Origin: a bacterium
GTDB taxonomy: Bacteria > Planctomycetota > Planctomycetia > Pirellulales > Pirellulaceae
Direction of reading: 5' to 3'
NCBI GenBank assembly: GCA_030430075.1
Contig: JAUIGN010000003.1
Coordinates: 248,001 to 312,000, forward strand
DNA: 64,000 bases
Shown here: positions 26,555 through 35,958 of the stretch, in pieces
Position numbering within the stretch: position 1 is the stretch's first letter
Layout of the letters: each line of letters begins with the position of its first letter
The notes under the pieces: model-generated
What the model was told of the DNA's origin: nothing
The model's input: only the letters and a program-made list of their open reading frames with translations
Databases searched by the model: none
Made by a program: the position numbers and the translations under genes

Positions 26555-26937
26555 GTGGCCCTCCGTAGACTTCCATTCCGTGTGCGGCAAAGAAATGACA
26601 ATGCGGAACCAGAGGGCGACCTAAAAGACGTATGACCGCATTACGATCCGTACGATCCGGGTCGCATTGATGCACTTCGCATTGGAGTTCTGGCCAGACA
26701 TGGTTGCTCCTCCCTGCTAGCTGGTGTCGTTTGCTGCCGATCAACTTGCCGCAGCCTAGGACGTGAGGTTGTCGAGTGTCAAGGGGAATCGCGGTGTGCA
26801 GATCGCGACATCTGTTCACTCGGACAACGGACCTGGATTCTTCAGGAACGAACAGCGGTGCAATGCAAGTCGCTGTGCCGCAACCGTTTACGGCAAGCTT
26901 ACTCGAGCGGCCGCCCATCTCAGCCGGCTGACCCATC

Positions 26938-27092
26938 CGCTCGGCGCGGGTCTCTTCACCTATTCGCTCGGCGCGGGTCTCCGACCTATTCGCTCGGCGC
27001 GGGTCTCCGACCCATCCGCTCGGCGCGGGTCTCCGACCTATTCGCTCGGCGCGGGTCTCCGACCCCGCCGAAACCGCTGACCGAAGGTCTCA
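26938..27092 (-). repeat. Dispersed repeat family, copy C (five 26-27 bp units)
   Basis: Five units of the core CTCGGCGCGGGTCTC spaced 27, 26, 26 and 26 bp end with CCCCGCCGAAACCGCTGACC and GAAGGTCTC. This is the inverse complement of copy B's order. Linkers alternate between ACCTATTCG and CCCATCCG. Confidence 0.9.
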
Positions 27093-27250
27093 AACCCCAA
27101 TCGGTCGCGTTCGCATGCCGGGCCAGTATCGTTAATCTGAAGGCAGGTGTCGGTTGGCCCCCGTCGCCGGACAGTCGAAGGCTGAAACCACCGTCTGGCG
27201 TCTGTAGCTACAGTCGACGTGCGGCAGGCAACTTGCACCGTTCCGCCGGT

Positions 27251-27376
27251 CCGACACAGCATGTCCGGCACAGCATGTCCGGCACAGCATGTCCGACACA
27301 GCATGTCCGACACAGCATGTCCGGCACAGCATGTCCGACACAGCATGTCCGACACAGCATGTCCGACACAGCATGT
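27251..27376 (+). repeat. 14-bp tandem array, nine units
   Basis: Nine head-to-tail copies of CCGRCACAGCATGT cover exactly 126 bp. Position 4 varies A/G (units 2, 3 and 6 have G); the rest is invariant. The array ends 26 bp before the stop codon of the minus-strand lipoprotein gene. There are no unique spacers, so it is not a CRISPR array. Confidence 0.95.
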
Positions 27377-27402
27377 CCGACGAAGTCAATCGAGAATGAC
27401 CG

Positions 27403-27897
27403 CTAACTTGCCGGCCCGGTTGTCGAGCAATCCGAGTTGAGTTCGAAATCCAGGGTTTGTGACCCACCCGCTACCGTGGCTTGGAGTTGGGAGTTCGAGT
27501 TGTAACACGCCGGCACCAACTCTGGTGCGGCCGTGCCCGCTTCACCCCCATCTTCTTCCTCTTCCAAGCTGGCTTCCGCCTCTTCGCCCAGGCCGCCACT
27601 GGTCCGGATGCGAACCGTCTTGGTCCCCGTGGTTACGCCAGATTTTTCCGAGTTGAACATCAGCCGGTAGTTGCCATGCTCGTCCGTCTGCGCGTAGGAA
27701 TACGTCTGGTCGGGTGATTCAAAGATCACGACAGCCTCGGCGAGTGGCTCGCCATCCAGCTGAATCGTCCCCTGCACCTCCCCGAGGTCGACCTTGCTGT
27801 AATCTGTTCGCGGCCCTCCGCACCCGATCATACCGACCATCAAACCGATCAGGCCGGCCCACGCTTGCCGCTGCAATTGTCTCGTCTCTCTTATCAC
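27403..27897 (-). CDS. Planctomycete lipoprotein with transthyretin-like domain
   Basis: A 164-residue lipoprotein. GTG 27897 follows CTGAGGACCACTTT. The signal peptide ends in a lipobox, LMVGMIGCGG, with the acylated Cys near residue 26. The body begins GEVQGTIQLDGEPLAEAVVIFES and continues to AQTDEHGNYRL, matching the small carboxypeptidase-regulatory/transthyretin-like beta-sandwich proteins common in planctomycetes. An acidic low-complexity run (EEEEDGGEAG) follows. It is located downstream of the DUF1559 gene on the same strand, a frequent planctomycete pairing, although repeat copy D now separates them. The function is unknown; outer-surface assembly is a guess. Confidence 0.82.
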   Translation of the reverse strand: MIRETRQLQRQAWAGLIGLMVGMIGCGGPRTDYSKVDLGEVQGTIQLDGEPLAEAVVIFESPDQTYSYAQTDEHGNYRLMFNSEKSGVTTGTKTVRIRTSGGLGEEAEASLEEEEDGGEAGTAAPELVPACYNSNSQLQATVAGGSQTLDFELNSDCSTTGPAS

Positions 27898-27992
27898 AAA
27901 GTGGTCCTCAGACTGGGTTGGTTATCGTCTCGCCACACGGCGCGACGCGGCAACGCGAATCACAACTCGCTGCGCGTCGCTCTCGCTTCCGC

Positions 27993-28192
27993 TCGGCGCG
28001 GCTCTCTCTCGTTTCCATTCGGCGCGGGTCACACTCCCAACTGCTCGGCGCGGGTCTCTGCCCATTCCGCTCGGCGCGGGTCACACTCCCAACTGCTCGG
28101 CGCAGGTCTCTGACCATTCCGCTCGGCGCAGGTCTGTGGCCATTCTGCTCGGCGCGGGTCTCTGACCCCGCCGAAACCGCCGACCGAAGGTC
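27993..28192 (-). repeat. Dispersed repeat family, copy D (seven 26-bp units)
   Basis: Seven units of 26 bp begin with TCGGCGCGGGTC. Two are of a CACACTCCCAACTGC subtype and the others carry TCTCTGACCATTCCGC-like linkers. The block ends CCCCGCCGAAACCGCCGACC and GAAGGTCTCC, the inverted terminal module. It separates the DUF1559 gene from the lipoprotein gene. Confidence 0.88.
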
Positions 28193-28300
28193 TCCCCTCC
28201 CCTCCCCTCCACTCCCCTCCCCCTCAACCCAATGCATCGCCCGGTTCCCCGCTCAACGTTCGCCGAACGTGATGGCCTTAGCCGAGCCCGTGATCCACGC

Positions 28301-29257
28301 TTACGGCAAACTTTTCGCCTCGCCACCGTCCCTGGTACAGGCCGCCTGGTAGACAGCGAAGTCGATCGTTTCGGCAACGAACCGCACCGAGCCATCGGCC
28401 AGGTTGAACATCGCGCCGCCGGGATGGTAGCTGCCGAACGACATCTCCATGAGGCGCCCATGGGCGGCCGGATCGTTGAAGCGGAGGTTCATGGGAACCA
28501 CACCGGTCCCCACGCATTCGGTGAACTCCGTGCCACCGGTCCCGCCATCGCACCGGCACGGATCGACCTGCGGCGACCCGATATACCAATGATCCATCGC
28601 CTGGCCATCCTTGACAAACGCCGGGTCGGTCGATGATTCACCGATCGCCACGGTGTTCGAAAGGCCGTCGATGATGTCACGGAAGCTGACGGTCCGGCAG
28701 GCCGAGAAGAGGCCATTCTGATCCAACATCTCCAGGGACTTGGGTCCGGGAGGATTGATCCGGGTACTTGTGTCGTCCGAGCTTGACTGCGTCCCTGCAT
28801 TGCCGCGGTAGCTGGTGGGAACGCGTTCGGGAATCCCGTTGTTGGTGACATGCATGGGAATCGGCATCGACGGGCATCGGTACACGGGAACCAGCGTGCC
28901 GCAGGCAGCTTCGTTGGGACTGCCGTTGGCCCCCCAGTTGCCGAGTCCCGACTCGTGGGGCAGCAGCGTGTCGTAGAGCGGTTGTTGCTCGAGTTGCGGC
29001 AGGATGCTCGCCGACCAGAGCCGTCCGCGATTGTCCCAGCCGTACGGGATGACCTTGTAAGTATCGTGGTAGTTGTGGAGGGCGAGCCCCAACTGTTTGA
29101 GATTGTTGCTGCAACTCATCCGGCGAGCTGCCTCGCGGGCAGCCTGAACGGCCGGCAGCAGCAACGCCACCAGGATGCCGATGATCGCGATCACGACCAA
29201 CAGTTCGACCAACGTAAATCCCTCGCGGAGGGGCCTCTTCGTCGTGGATTTCATCAT
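28301..29257 (-). CDS. DUF1559 prepilin-like protein
   Basis: A 318-residue protein starting at ATG 29257 after GTGGAGACCC. The N-terminus has the type IV prepilin/pseudopilin cleavage motif, REGFTLVELLVVIAIIGIL. The DUF1559 signature AAREAARRMSCSNNLKQLGL follows, then an H-rich GLALHNYHDTYKVIPYG. The C-terminus has the family's SYHPGGAMFNLADGSVRFV motif. DUF1559 proteins form the largest paralogous family of planctomycetes and are presumed exported and processed by a prepilin peptidase. The exact role is unknown. It is the first gene of a probable operon with the lipoprotein. Confidence 0.95.
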   Translation of the reverse strand: MMKSTTKRPLREGFTLVELLVVIAIIGILVALLLPAVQAAREAARRMSCSNNLKQLGLALHNYHDTYKVIPYGWDNRGRLWSASILPQLEQQPLYDTLLPHESGLGNWGANGSPNEAACGTLVPVYRCPSMPIPMHVTNNGIPERVPTSYRGNAGTQSSSDDTSTRINPPGPKSLEMLDQNGLFSACRTVSFRDIIDGLSNTVAIGESSTDPAFVKDGQAMDHWYIGSPQVDPCRCDGGTGGTEFTECVGTGVVPMNLRFNDPAAHGRLMEMSFGSYHPGGAMFNLADGSVRFVAETIDFAVYQAACTRDGGEAKSLP

Positions 29258-29454
29258 GGGTCTCCACTGAACTCGCTGCGGATGAAAGTGAATCGAATTT
29301 CCGCCGCACGGCCGCTGGCCGCAGATTCAGGCGATCTCGACATTTGGGTCGCAGCGCAAGATACACCAGCATAAGCAATTGACGAATGGCCTTCATCAAA
29401 TGTTCGCACGAGTTTCACGCTGCCCACACGTGTCGCCAAAAGGAGGGGATAACG

Positions 29455-29478
29455 AGGGGGGACGCCCCCTTTCTTTCT
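29455..29478 (+). terminator. GC hairpin with pyrimidine tail
   Basis: GGGGG (29456-29460), loop GACG, CCCCC (29465-29469), then TTTCTTTCTC. It looks like an intrinsic terminator on the plus strand, yet it sits in a divergent intergenic region with no plus-strand gene ending before it. It may end an unannotated RNA or be chance. Confidence 0.35.
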
Positions 29479-29486
29479 CCGCAAAT

Positions 29487-29517
29487 TTGAATTCGTGAAA
29501 GCTGGTTGCGTTATAGT
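29487..29517 (+). promoter_or_regulatory. Putative promoter of the 29.6 kb gene
   Basis: A -35-like TTGAAT (29487-29492) and a -10-like TATAGT (29512-29517) have a 19-bp spacer, slightly long. It lies about 50 bp before the ATG at 29568. Confidence 0.4.
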
Positions 29518-29567
29518 AGGCAAGGACTTGTCGTCTCATCTGACACGCACACCTTGGAGGACAAACC

Positions 29568-30179
29568 ATGCGACGCTTTTTCCTGGTGGCCGCCCCACTC
29601 ATGCTGTTGTCCGCGATCGCCTTGATTGCCCTGGCCGGCGACCCGGTCGATGATCTGTCGAACCGCCGCGAGAAAGCAACGGGGGGGAAAGACTTCATCT
29701 GGCGGGTCCGGCGCGAGGGGGATACCCCGAAGAATGCGGACGGACTTGAACTGCTGATCGAACCTGTCGACAAAGCCAAGAAGACGATCAAGGGCAAGCT
29801 CACGCGGCGCAAACGGATAGGAATGAAGAACGAGTACGAGAAGGGTGTCCCGATCGTGCTCAGTGGGAAGGCGAAATCCAACGGAGTCGGCAAAGGTCGT
29901 CCCAAGCACCGCTTCACCATGATTGGAGTCGATGACGAAGGTGACCTCCTCCGGATTATGGGGGCCTACCGCGAAGGCAAGTCGAAGACTCGAACCGGAG
30001 ATGAACAGCTTGTCATCCGTATCGAGTTCTTTGATCCAATCACCCTGGAAAAGCTCGAAAAGACCTGGAGCCTCGGTTCGATATTTGTTAGCGACGACAA
30101 CCCTCCGTGCAATGAAATTCCGGATGACGATGTGATGACGGAGGAAGACGCAGACGTCACGTTCATGCCGGAACCATAG
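29568..30179 (+). CDS. Small secreted hypothetical protein
   Basis: A 203-residue protein with ATG 29568 behind TTGGAGGACAAACC, a strong ribosome site. The N-terminus RRFFLVAAPLMLLSAIALIALAG is a signal peptide. The mature part is highly charged, with a lysine-rich stretch (KAKKTIKGKLTRRKR) followed by a basic middle and an acidic C-terminal tail (DDDVMTEEDAD). A segment with alternating hydrophobics (HRFTMIGVDDEGDLLRIMG) suggests a beta domain. I do not recognise the family. It is monocistronic and convergent with the kinase gene. Confidence 0.7.
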   Translation: MRRFFLVAAPLMLLSAIALIALAGDPVDDLSNRREKATGGKDFIWRVRREGDTPKNADGLELLIEPVDKAKKTIKGKLTRRKRIGMKNEYEKGVPIVLSGKAKSNGVGKGRPKHRFTMIGVDDEGDLLRIMGAYREGKSKTRTGDEQLVIRIEFFDPITLEKLEKTWSLGSIFVSDDNPPCNEIPDDDVMTEEDADVTFMPEP

Positions 30180-30270
30180 CCATAGGAACCGGGTCAACCA
30201 TAACTTTCCCAACGTAACATGCGTGATTCCGTAACGACGGCGTCGATTTGCTTGTCGCCGCCACCTGCGT

Positions 30271-33200
30271 TCACGGATTGCTCGCCGGCAGCGTGCGGGC
30301 AACTCGGAAACCCTGCACGTGGCTGCGCGTGGTCGCGGCGGCGCGGGTTCGTTCGGCCGCTCGGATTGTGGGGAGCGAAGCCTGAAAATGGCCGCCGCGA
30401 ACCTCGAACGCCGCTCGGCCACGTGCCAGCACGGTGTCGCCAAAATCATCGCGGCGATAAGCGCGATAGGCTGGCGTTTCGTACCGCCCGTGGCGGTCCT
30501 GGCACCATTCCATCACGTTGCCCAGCATATCGAACAGCCCCCAGCGATTGGGCAGATGACTGGCGACGGGGTGGGTCTTGTAATCCGAGTTCGCCACGTA
30601 GCAGACAAAGGCCGGCGCCAGGCGTGACAGTTCCCCAAAGTAGCGCGGCGCGTTGTTGCCGGCGCGGCAGGCATACTCCCATTCGGCCGCGGTGGGCAAG
30701 CGATACCCGGTGCGGTGGAGAAAATCCTCGGGCAGACGGATCGCTTCGCCCTCTTCCTGCTCCCAGATGTCAGGATAGCACCATGCTTCTTCGGGCAGCC
30801 CTTCCCGTTCGCTCAACCACTGACAAAACCGGGCCGCGTCCCATTGGTTCACTGAAATCTGTGGGCAGTCTTCGGCGGGGACGTATTGTTCCGAGAAGTA
30901 CAGCTTGTTGACACGAGGATCCTGCAGAAACCGTGCAAACTGCGCTCGCGTCGTTTCGGTCGCCGCGATCGCGAAACTGCGGCCGATCTCCGTCCAGTGT
31001 TGGGTTTCCGAGTCTCCGCGATAGGTTTCCCATTCCGGTGAACCCATCGGGAATCGGGGCGGGTTTCGCACCAGGACCATCGTCTGGCCCAGCGAATTGG
31101 CGTACCAGTTTCGCTCCGCGTCTGCGGTCGGCAGCTCGAATTGGCCCGCCGTCAAAGGTTGTGCGGGGACGTCCCATCGGCCGAGGCACCATTTGGCCAG
31201 GGCTTGGGTAAGCGAGCGGGGATCGGTCGTTTGCTGTTTCACCTGGGCGACCATCCGGTCGCGTTGCGGTTGGCTGACCTGTTCGAGCGGATAGTGGCCC
31301 AACGCCGACAAGAGGCCTTGCCGGTCGCCCGTTGTCCGTGCTACCAGAAATTGGCGCGCCAGAAACGTCGCTTCGACGCCCCAACGGTAGGCCTCGGTGA
31401 TGGCCAAATTCTGCGTCTCGCGACCCTGGTCACCCCGCAGGATACCGAGCAGCGGTTCCGGATCGCCGACCAGTTCGAGGGTCAGGGCGAGCTTGAATCT
31501 CGCGCCGGCAAGTTGCTCGAATTCCGCTTCCGTCGGCCGGGAACGTTGCCAGGCGGAAACGGTCCGCAATCCGGACTCGACCGGCGCCGCCGTCACCGAT
31601 CGAGGTGTGTAGCCTTGGGCAGCCAGATCGCGGCCGGAGGTCTGCAGCGTCGTGTCATCGTCCGCGATCAGCAACCGGGATTCCTGGTCTGATGACCCCC
31701 GCCAGGCGACCAGGCCGCGCTCGCCAAAGCCGGCTTCATCAAGCCATGCACGACCGGCCGCCGCCTTTCTCAAGTAGTCGAAATCGGGCTCGGAGAGCAC
31801 CGTCGTGGCGGTCGACACGGGCGACGCTTCCATCCCGCTCAATTGGGTCAGGGCTGCGGCCAGCAAGTCGTCGGCCTCCGCTGAGTCTGCGGGCGCGACC
31901 CGCGACGCCAGCAGGACGTTGGCCCGGGCAAGCTTGAGACGGATCGAGTCGCTCGGCGTATAACGCGTCAACTGCTGCAGTTGACGTCGGGCCGATTCCA
32001 CGTCGTCTTCGGCCAGCGCCAGCCGGAGTGTCAGCAGCTCACGCGTCGACGCTGACTTGGACAGTTTACTGTAGCGGTCCAGGTCCGCTTGTGCCCGAGC
32101 GACATCACCCTGCCGGATGAAAGCTTCCGTCCGGTACTGGAACAAACGAGAATTGGTTGCATCCCGATCGATCGCCGCGGAAAGTTCGTCGATGGCGGCG
32201 TCGGTCCGCCCCAGGTCAAGCAGATACTTGGCGTAGGTGCCCTGGGCGACTGTCAGAGCGGATGCCGTCCGCCCGGCAGCCGCCTCGGGATCGAGATACC
32301 AGCCGTGCCGTTGCATCGCCAATTCCGCCGGGACAGGATTGACCTTCGCCGGATCGTGGTCCCAGACCCGCGCGTCGGTGCACAGCATCCCGGGAAACAG
32401 TTCGCCAAACGCTGCCCGGAACCGGAGGTACGGCCCCGCAACACTCGGCTCTCCCTGCTGGGAAATCCGCCAGATCGACGTGTACCGGGGGCGGTTGTCG
32501 TGCCCGAGTCGAAACAGGATTCGGTCAATCCATTCGGTCTCACAGCGCGCTTCCAAAGCGGCCTGAAATTCGCCCAGCGGTTCGTCAAACCTCAGCCGAA
32601 CTTGCTCGGGATGTTCGTCACGAACCCAGAGCGCCGCATACAGGGGCTCGTCACTGGTCTGGCAAAGGTCGTGCAATGCGAACCCTTGTTCGCGATATCG
32701 GCGATCGGTTTCTTGCACCGCAGCCGACGTGAGCTGATCGGCCGTTCTCCATGACCGCCCGTCACGCACCCAACCCGCCGCGACGCGGTCGGGACCGTAG
32801 TTCGTTGCGGCGGCATCGCGGGACGAATCGAGCGTTGACAGGTAAGGCCGATAGCTGGAGGGTCGAAAACCGCTGTCCGACAGGGCAGTGGCCAGGTCGA
32901 CAAAGTCGAGTGCCGGCAGGCTGTGGACGATGGCCGCATCTCCCTGGACCCAGCCGCCGCCGCCGCGGATCTTCCGCAGGATCGGCTCGGGCAGCGCGTC
33001 GTCTTCCGTGCCGGTACCTTGGCTCGTGACGGCCTGCCAGCGTCGTTCGGCGGCCCGGCGCAGATGGGGGAAACGCCCCCTGACGAGTTGCCGGTAAACG
33101 AGAAAGTCTTCCCGAGGGGCTGCTTCCAACGACTCAGCAATGAACTCGGCGTCTTCCGCCGACCCGCGTTTCCAGGCCAGCAGGGCCAGCGCTGCGCGGA

Positions 33201-35949
33201 GTTGCTCGGCGGCCGTCTTCGTTGTCGCGGTGCGCAGGTGGCGCGCGGCCCAGGGCTCGAACGTGCGGGCCTGTGAAACGGCCAGTGGCAACAGGTTGAT
33301 TTGTGCCTGAAGAACCTGCTCCGCTTCGTGACGGCCTCGAATCCAGCCGTAGCAGGACCAGCCGGCAAGGATCAGCAACCCCAACGCCGCCCCGGTCAGC
33401 AGCACGTTACGTAGCTCGCGTCGGTCGGCCGCCCGCATCATCCGCCGTTCGGTTTCGTTCCAGCGACGACCGCGGGCAGAAATCCGAATCTCCAGCCATT
33501 CGAGCAACGAAGGCAGGCGGCGTGGTTCAGGCCTGGCTGCCCAAATGTCCGCTCGCTCTTGCAGGAGCAGCCGAGCCCGCCCCGGTCGCTCACGCTTCTC
33601 GGCGGTGATCAGCCACCTGCGCAGCAGGGGGACCAGCTGATCGTGAGTCAACTGGTAGCTCGCCTCCTCCGCAGCGCTCGCCTCAGCCGACACTTGCTGG
33701 TGTGAGAAGGCGAGCAGCCGCACCTCGCTGTCCAGGAGTTTCAGCACCCGCTGGACCGTCTCGCGAGCCGCCGGCGGAGAGAGTTCCTGGCGGATCGATT
33801 CAACCGTCATTGCCGGTCGCCGGATCGACGTTCCTGCCGGCGGCAGCATCACGCCGAGCACCGATCGTACCAGCTCGGCCTGGTCGCGGAGGACGGGGTG
33901 TGAACGGGGCCCCACCAAGAGCTCGTCCAAGAACGCGACTTCCGCTTCGGCGAATCCGCCCAGATCGCGCACCGTCGCCGCCGTCCAGGGATGGTTTTTC
34001 AACATCTCAGCCAACAGGGCGATGCGCAGCGGCGACACGAACTCGTCTTCGACAATCGCTTCAACCGCCTCGTCCAGGAACTGGTCCTGGTCCCGGTCAG
34101 GTGAATCTTGAATGGCGCCGCAGGCACGGCCGAACTCGGCCAACACGTCTCGGGCATGCGCGCGGCCAAGTCCTTCCACGACGGCGAAGTTGTGGCTCTG
34201 CTGCAGCGGCTCTTCCAGTTCGTCCAGGAAGTTGGTCGTGAGCAGTGTAAAATCATCCCGGACCAATAGCATGGCTTGGACGCGGGTTCCGTCACACTGC
34301 CGGAGCGCTTCGACCAAGTCTCTGGCTTCGTCGTCGCCGGACCGCATCAGGCAATGTTCGAACTGATCGATCACGATCAGCAGCTTTCGCGCTGACTCCA
34401 ACCCGTGGCCGGCGCGGATGGATTCCAGCATATGACTGAGAGGAACGGCAGGCTCCAAGGAGGGAAAGCAACGCGCCAATTCGGACTTCAGTGCCGGCGC
34501 GACGGCGGTCCCCGTACCCTCGACGAAGACCGTCTCCACGTGCGGGGCGAGCCTGGGGAGTAACCCGGCGCGGACCAGGGACGACTTTCCGCTACCGCTG
34601 GGCCCCATCAGAACGCCAACTCGAAATGCCTGGTTGCCCTGGGTCGCCTCGATGCGCGTCTTCCAAAAGCGGACCGACTCCGGGAGGCCGTCTCGATCCC
34701 GGGGCCCGGGCAGCAACCGCAAGAAGAAATCAGCGTCGGACGCATCAAAGGCCCGCAGTCCTTTCGGTACGACGGCGGACCTGTCGGGGTCAGGGGATGG
34801 GTCGTGCGGCCGTAGCCATTGGTTCAAATCGTCTGCCAGATCGTCCGCCGTCAGGTAGCGGTCGGTCATGCGTTTGGCGATGCATTTCAGACAGATCCGC
34901 TCGAGTTCCGCGGGAATGCGGTCGTCCACCTGACGCAACGGCTTCGGTTCGCGATATTGGATCTCATCAAACAGTTGGTCGGCATCGGCTCCGGTAAACG
35001 GTCGGCGCGACGTCAAAAGTTCGTAGAAGAGAATCCCCAGACTCCAGATGTCGGTGCGTCCATCGAGCCGATGGGCCTCGCCGCGGACCTGTTCCGGTGC
35101 CATGTAGGGGCGCGTCCCTGCCAATTCACCTCGATGCAACCAGCGAAGATCATCGTGAAGTGACAGGCCGAAGTCGGCCAGAAACGGCCGATCCTGGCCG
35201 TCCAACAAGATATTGGCCGGCTTGATGTCGCGATGCACGAACCCGCGTTTGTGGGCAAAATGCAGCGCGGCGGCCATCCGCGCAACCAGCTTGACCACCT
35301 GCCGCGGCGGGAGCCGCCCCTGCCCCATCCGGGCATCAAGGGACTTGCCGGAAAAGTACGGCATCACGACATACGGGCGGTTGTCTGCGCTGCCGGACTC
35401 CAGAATCGGCACGATCGCTTCATGTTCCAGCCCGGCCACCGCCTGCGCTTCGTGGGCCAAAGCGCTGACTCTTCGGTCCGAATCGCCGTCGGGCCGGGAA
35501 ACCTTGATTGCCACGAGCTGATCGGATTGGGGGCGGCGCGCCAGGTAAACCACAGCGAACCCACCCCGCCCCAGTTCGCGAAGCACGGCGAAGGGCCCGA
35601 TCTGCCGCGGCATGTCAGGGTCATACGCGGCCCCGGCAGCCGCTCCGCTGTCCAGCGACATGGTCGAATGGTTGGCAAGTGCCTTGGCGTTGTCCAGGAA
35701 CTGGCGGCAGCCCGTTTCGGCAAAAATGGACTCGTCGCCCGCAACCGCATTCGGGTCGAACCGGCCAAACTCAAGCGTCCAGCCGTGGGACCCGGAATTG
35801 ATCGTATCGAGCCGTTCGACACACTGCCGGCAAGCCTGCAGGTGGTGCTCAATCCGGGCAATCGACGGGTTGGGCAACCGGCCTGAATTGAATTCTTGCA
35901 ATTCTCCCATGGAAGGGCAGGCAAGTTGTTCGGTAGGGTCGGTGCTCAC
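30271..35949 (-). CDS. Ser/Thr kinase - STAND ATPase - TPR - FGE-sulfatase domain protein
   Basis: A giant 1892-residue protein. Residues 35-43 (HHLQACRQC) form a zf-HC2-like anti-sigma zinc motif. A complete protein kinase spans about 118-385: GRGGFAVVY loop (127-135), K149 in VAIK, HRD (239-241), DFG (259-261), APE (284-286). A STAND/AAA-like NTPase follows with Walker A GPSGSGKSS (449-457). One membrane helix (about 845-867, LLTGAALGLLILAGWSCYGW) divides the protein, and TPR-like repeats fill the middle. A C-terminal formylglycine-generating-enzyme-like domain (from about 1640; PMGSPEWETY, GYRLPTAAEWEYACRAGNNA, DMLGNVMEWCQDR) ends it. The kinase and zinc motif would be cytosolic; the TPR and FGE parts would be across the membrane. 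The ECF sigma gene is 9 bp upstream, so a sigma-kinase signalling unit is likely. Confidence 0.95.
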   Translation of the reverse strand: MSTDPTEQLACPSMGELQEFNSGRLPNPSIARIEHHLQACRQCVERLDTINSGSHGWTLEFGRFDPNAVAGDESIFAETGCRQFLDNAKALANHSTMSLDSGAAAGAAYDPDMPRQIGPFAVLRELGRGGFAVVYLARRPQSDQLVAIKVSRPDGDSDRRVSALAHEAQAVAGLEHEAIVPILESGSADNRPYVVMPYFSGKSLDARMGQGRLPPRQVVKLVARMAAALHFAHKRGFVHRDIKPANILLDGQDRPFLADFGLSLHDDLRWLHRGELAGTRPYMAPEQVRGEAHRLDGRTDIWSLGILFYELLTSRRPFTGADADQLFDEIQYREPKPLRQVDDRIPAELERICLKCIAKRMTDRYLTADDLADDLNQWLRPHDPSPDPDRSAVVPKGLRAFDASDADFFLRLLPGPRDRDGLPESVRFWKTRIEATQGNQAFRVGVLMGPSGSGKSSLVRAGLLPRLAPHVETVFVEGTGTAVAPALKSELARCFPSLEPAVPLSHMLESIRAGHGLESARKLLIVIDQFEHCLMRSGDDEARDLVEALRQCDGTRVQAMLLVRDDFTLLTTNFLDELEEPLQQSHNFAVVEGLGRAHARDVLAEFGRACGAIQDSPDRDQDQFLDEAVEAIVEDEFVSPLRIALLAEMLKNHPWTAATVRDLGGFAEAEVAFLDELLVGPRSHPVLRDQAELVRSVLGVMLPPAGTSIRRPAMTVESIRQELSPPAARETVQRVLKLLDSEVRLLAFSHQQVSAEASAAEEASYQLTHDQLVPLLRRWLITAEKRERPGRARLLLQERADIWAARPEPRRLPSLLEWLEIRISARGRRWNETERRMMRAADRRELRNVLLTGAALGLLILAGWSCYGWIRGRHEAEQVLQAQINLLPLAVSQARTFEPWAARHLRTATTKTAAEQLRAALALLAWKRGSAEDAEFIAESLEAAPREDFLVYRQLVRGRFPHLRRAAERRWQAVTSQGTGTEDDALPEPILRKIRGGGGWVQGDAAIVHSLPALDFVDLATALSDSGFRPSSYRPYLSTLDSSRDAAATNYGPDRVAAGWVRDGRSWRTADQLTSAAVQETDRRYREQGFALHDLCQTSDEPLYAALWVRDEHPEQVRLRFDEPLGEFQAALEARCETEWIDRILFRLGHDNRPRYTSIWRISQQGEPSVAGPYLRFRAAFGELFPGMLCTDARVWDHDPAKVNPVPAELAMQRHGWYLDPEAAAGRTASALTVAQGTYAKYLLDLGRTDAAIDELSAAIDRDATNSRLFQYRTEAFIRQGDVARAQADLDRYSKLSKSASTRELLTLRLALAEDDVESARRQLQQLTRYTPSDSIRLKLARANVLLASRVAPADSAEADDLLAAALTQLSGMEASPVSTATTVLSEPDFDYLRKAAAGRAWLDEAGFGERGLVAWRGSSDQESRLLIADDDTTLQTSGRDLAAQGYTPRSVTAAPVESGLRTVSAWQRSRPTEAEFEQLAGARFKLALTLELVGDPEPLLGILRGDQGRETQNLAITEAYRWGVEATFLARQFLVARTTGDRQGLLSALGHYPLEQVSQPQRDRMVAQVKQQTTDPRSLTQALAKWCLGRWDVPAQPLTAGQFELPTADAERNWYANSLGQTMVLVRNPPRFPMGSPEWETYRGDSETQHWTEIGRSFAIAATETTRAQFARFLQDPRVNKLYFSEQYVPAEDCPQISVNQWDAARFCQWLSEREGLPEEAWCYPDIWEQEEGEAIRLPEDFLHRTGYRLPTAAEWEYACRAGNNAPRYFGELSRLAPAFVCYVANSDYKTHPVASHLPNRWGLFDMLGNVMEWCQDRHGRYETPAYRAYRRDDFGDTVLARGRAAFEVRGGHFQASLPTIRAAERTRAAATTRSHVQGFRVARTLPASNP

Positions 35950-35958
35950 AACGCCCCC

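Larger units (their letters stand above)
26555..27402. other. Repeat-rich intergenic region
   Basis: About 850 bp between the start of the CsrA-receiver gene and the 3' end of the lipoprotein gene. 26555-26937 has no supported gene and must hold the CsrA promoter. Then follow dispersed-repeat copy C (26938-27092), a unique spacer, and a 14-bp tandem array (27251-27376). Open frames across both arrays exist on both strands but are low-complexity artefacts. Confidence 0.6.

Noticed and set aside
27251-27376. CRISPR array
   Set aside because: Units are 14 bp, directly adjacent, with no spacers; no cas genes in the window.
26858-27406. Open frames across repeat copy C and the 14-bp array
   Set aside because: Low-complexity peptides (HSMSGTACPTQ-like) from repeats; no start signal, both strands and several frames equally open.
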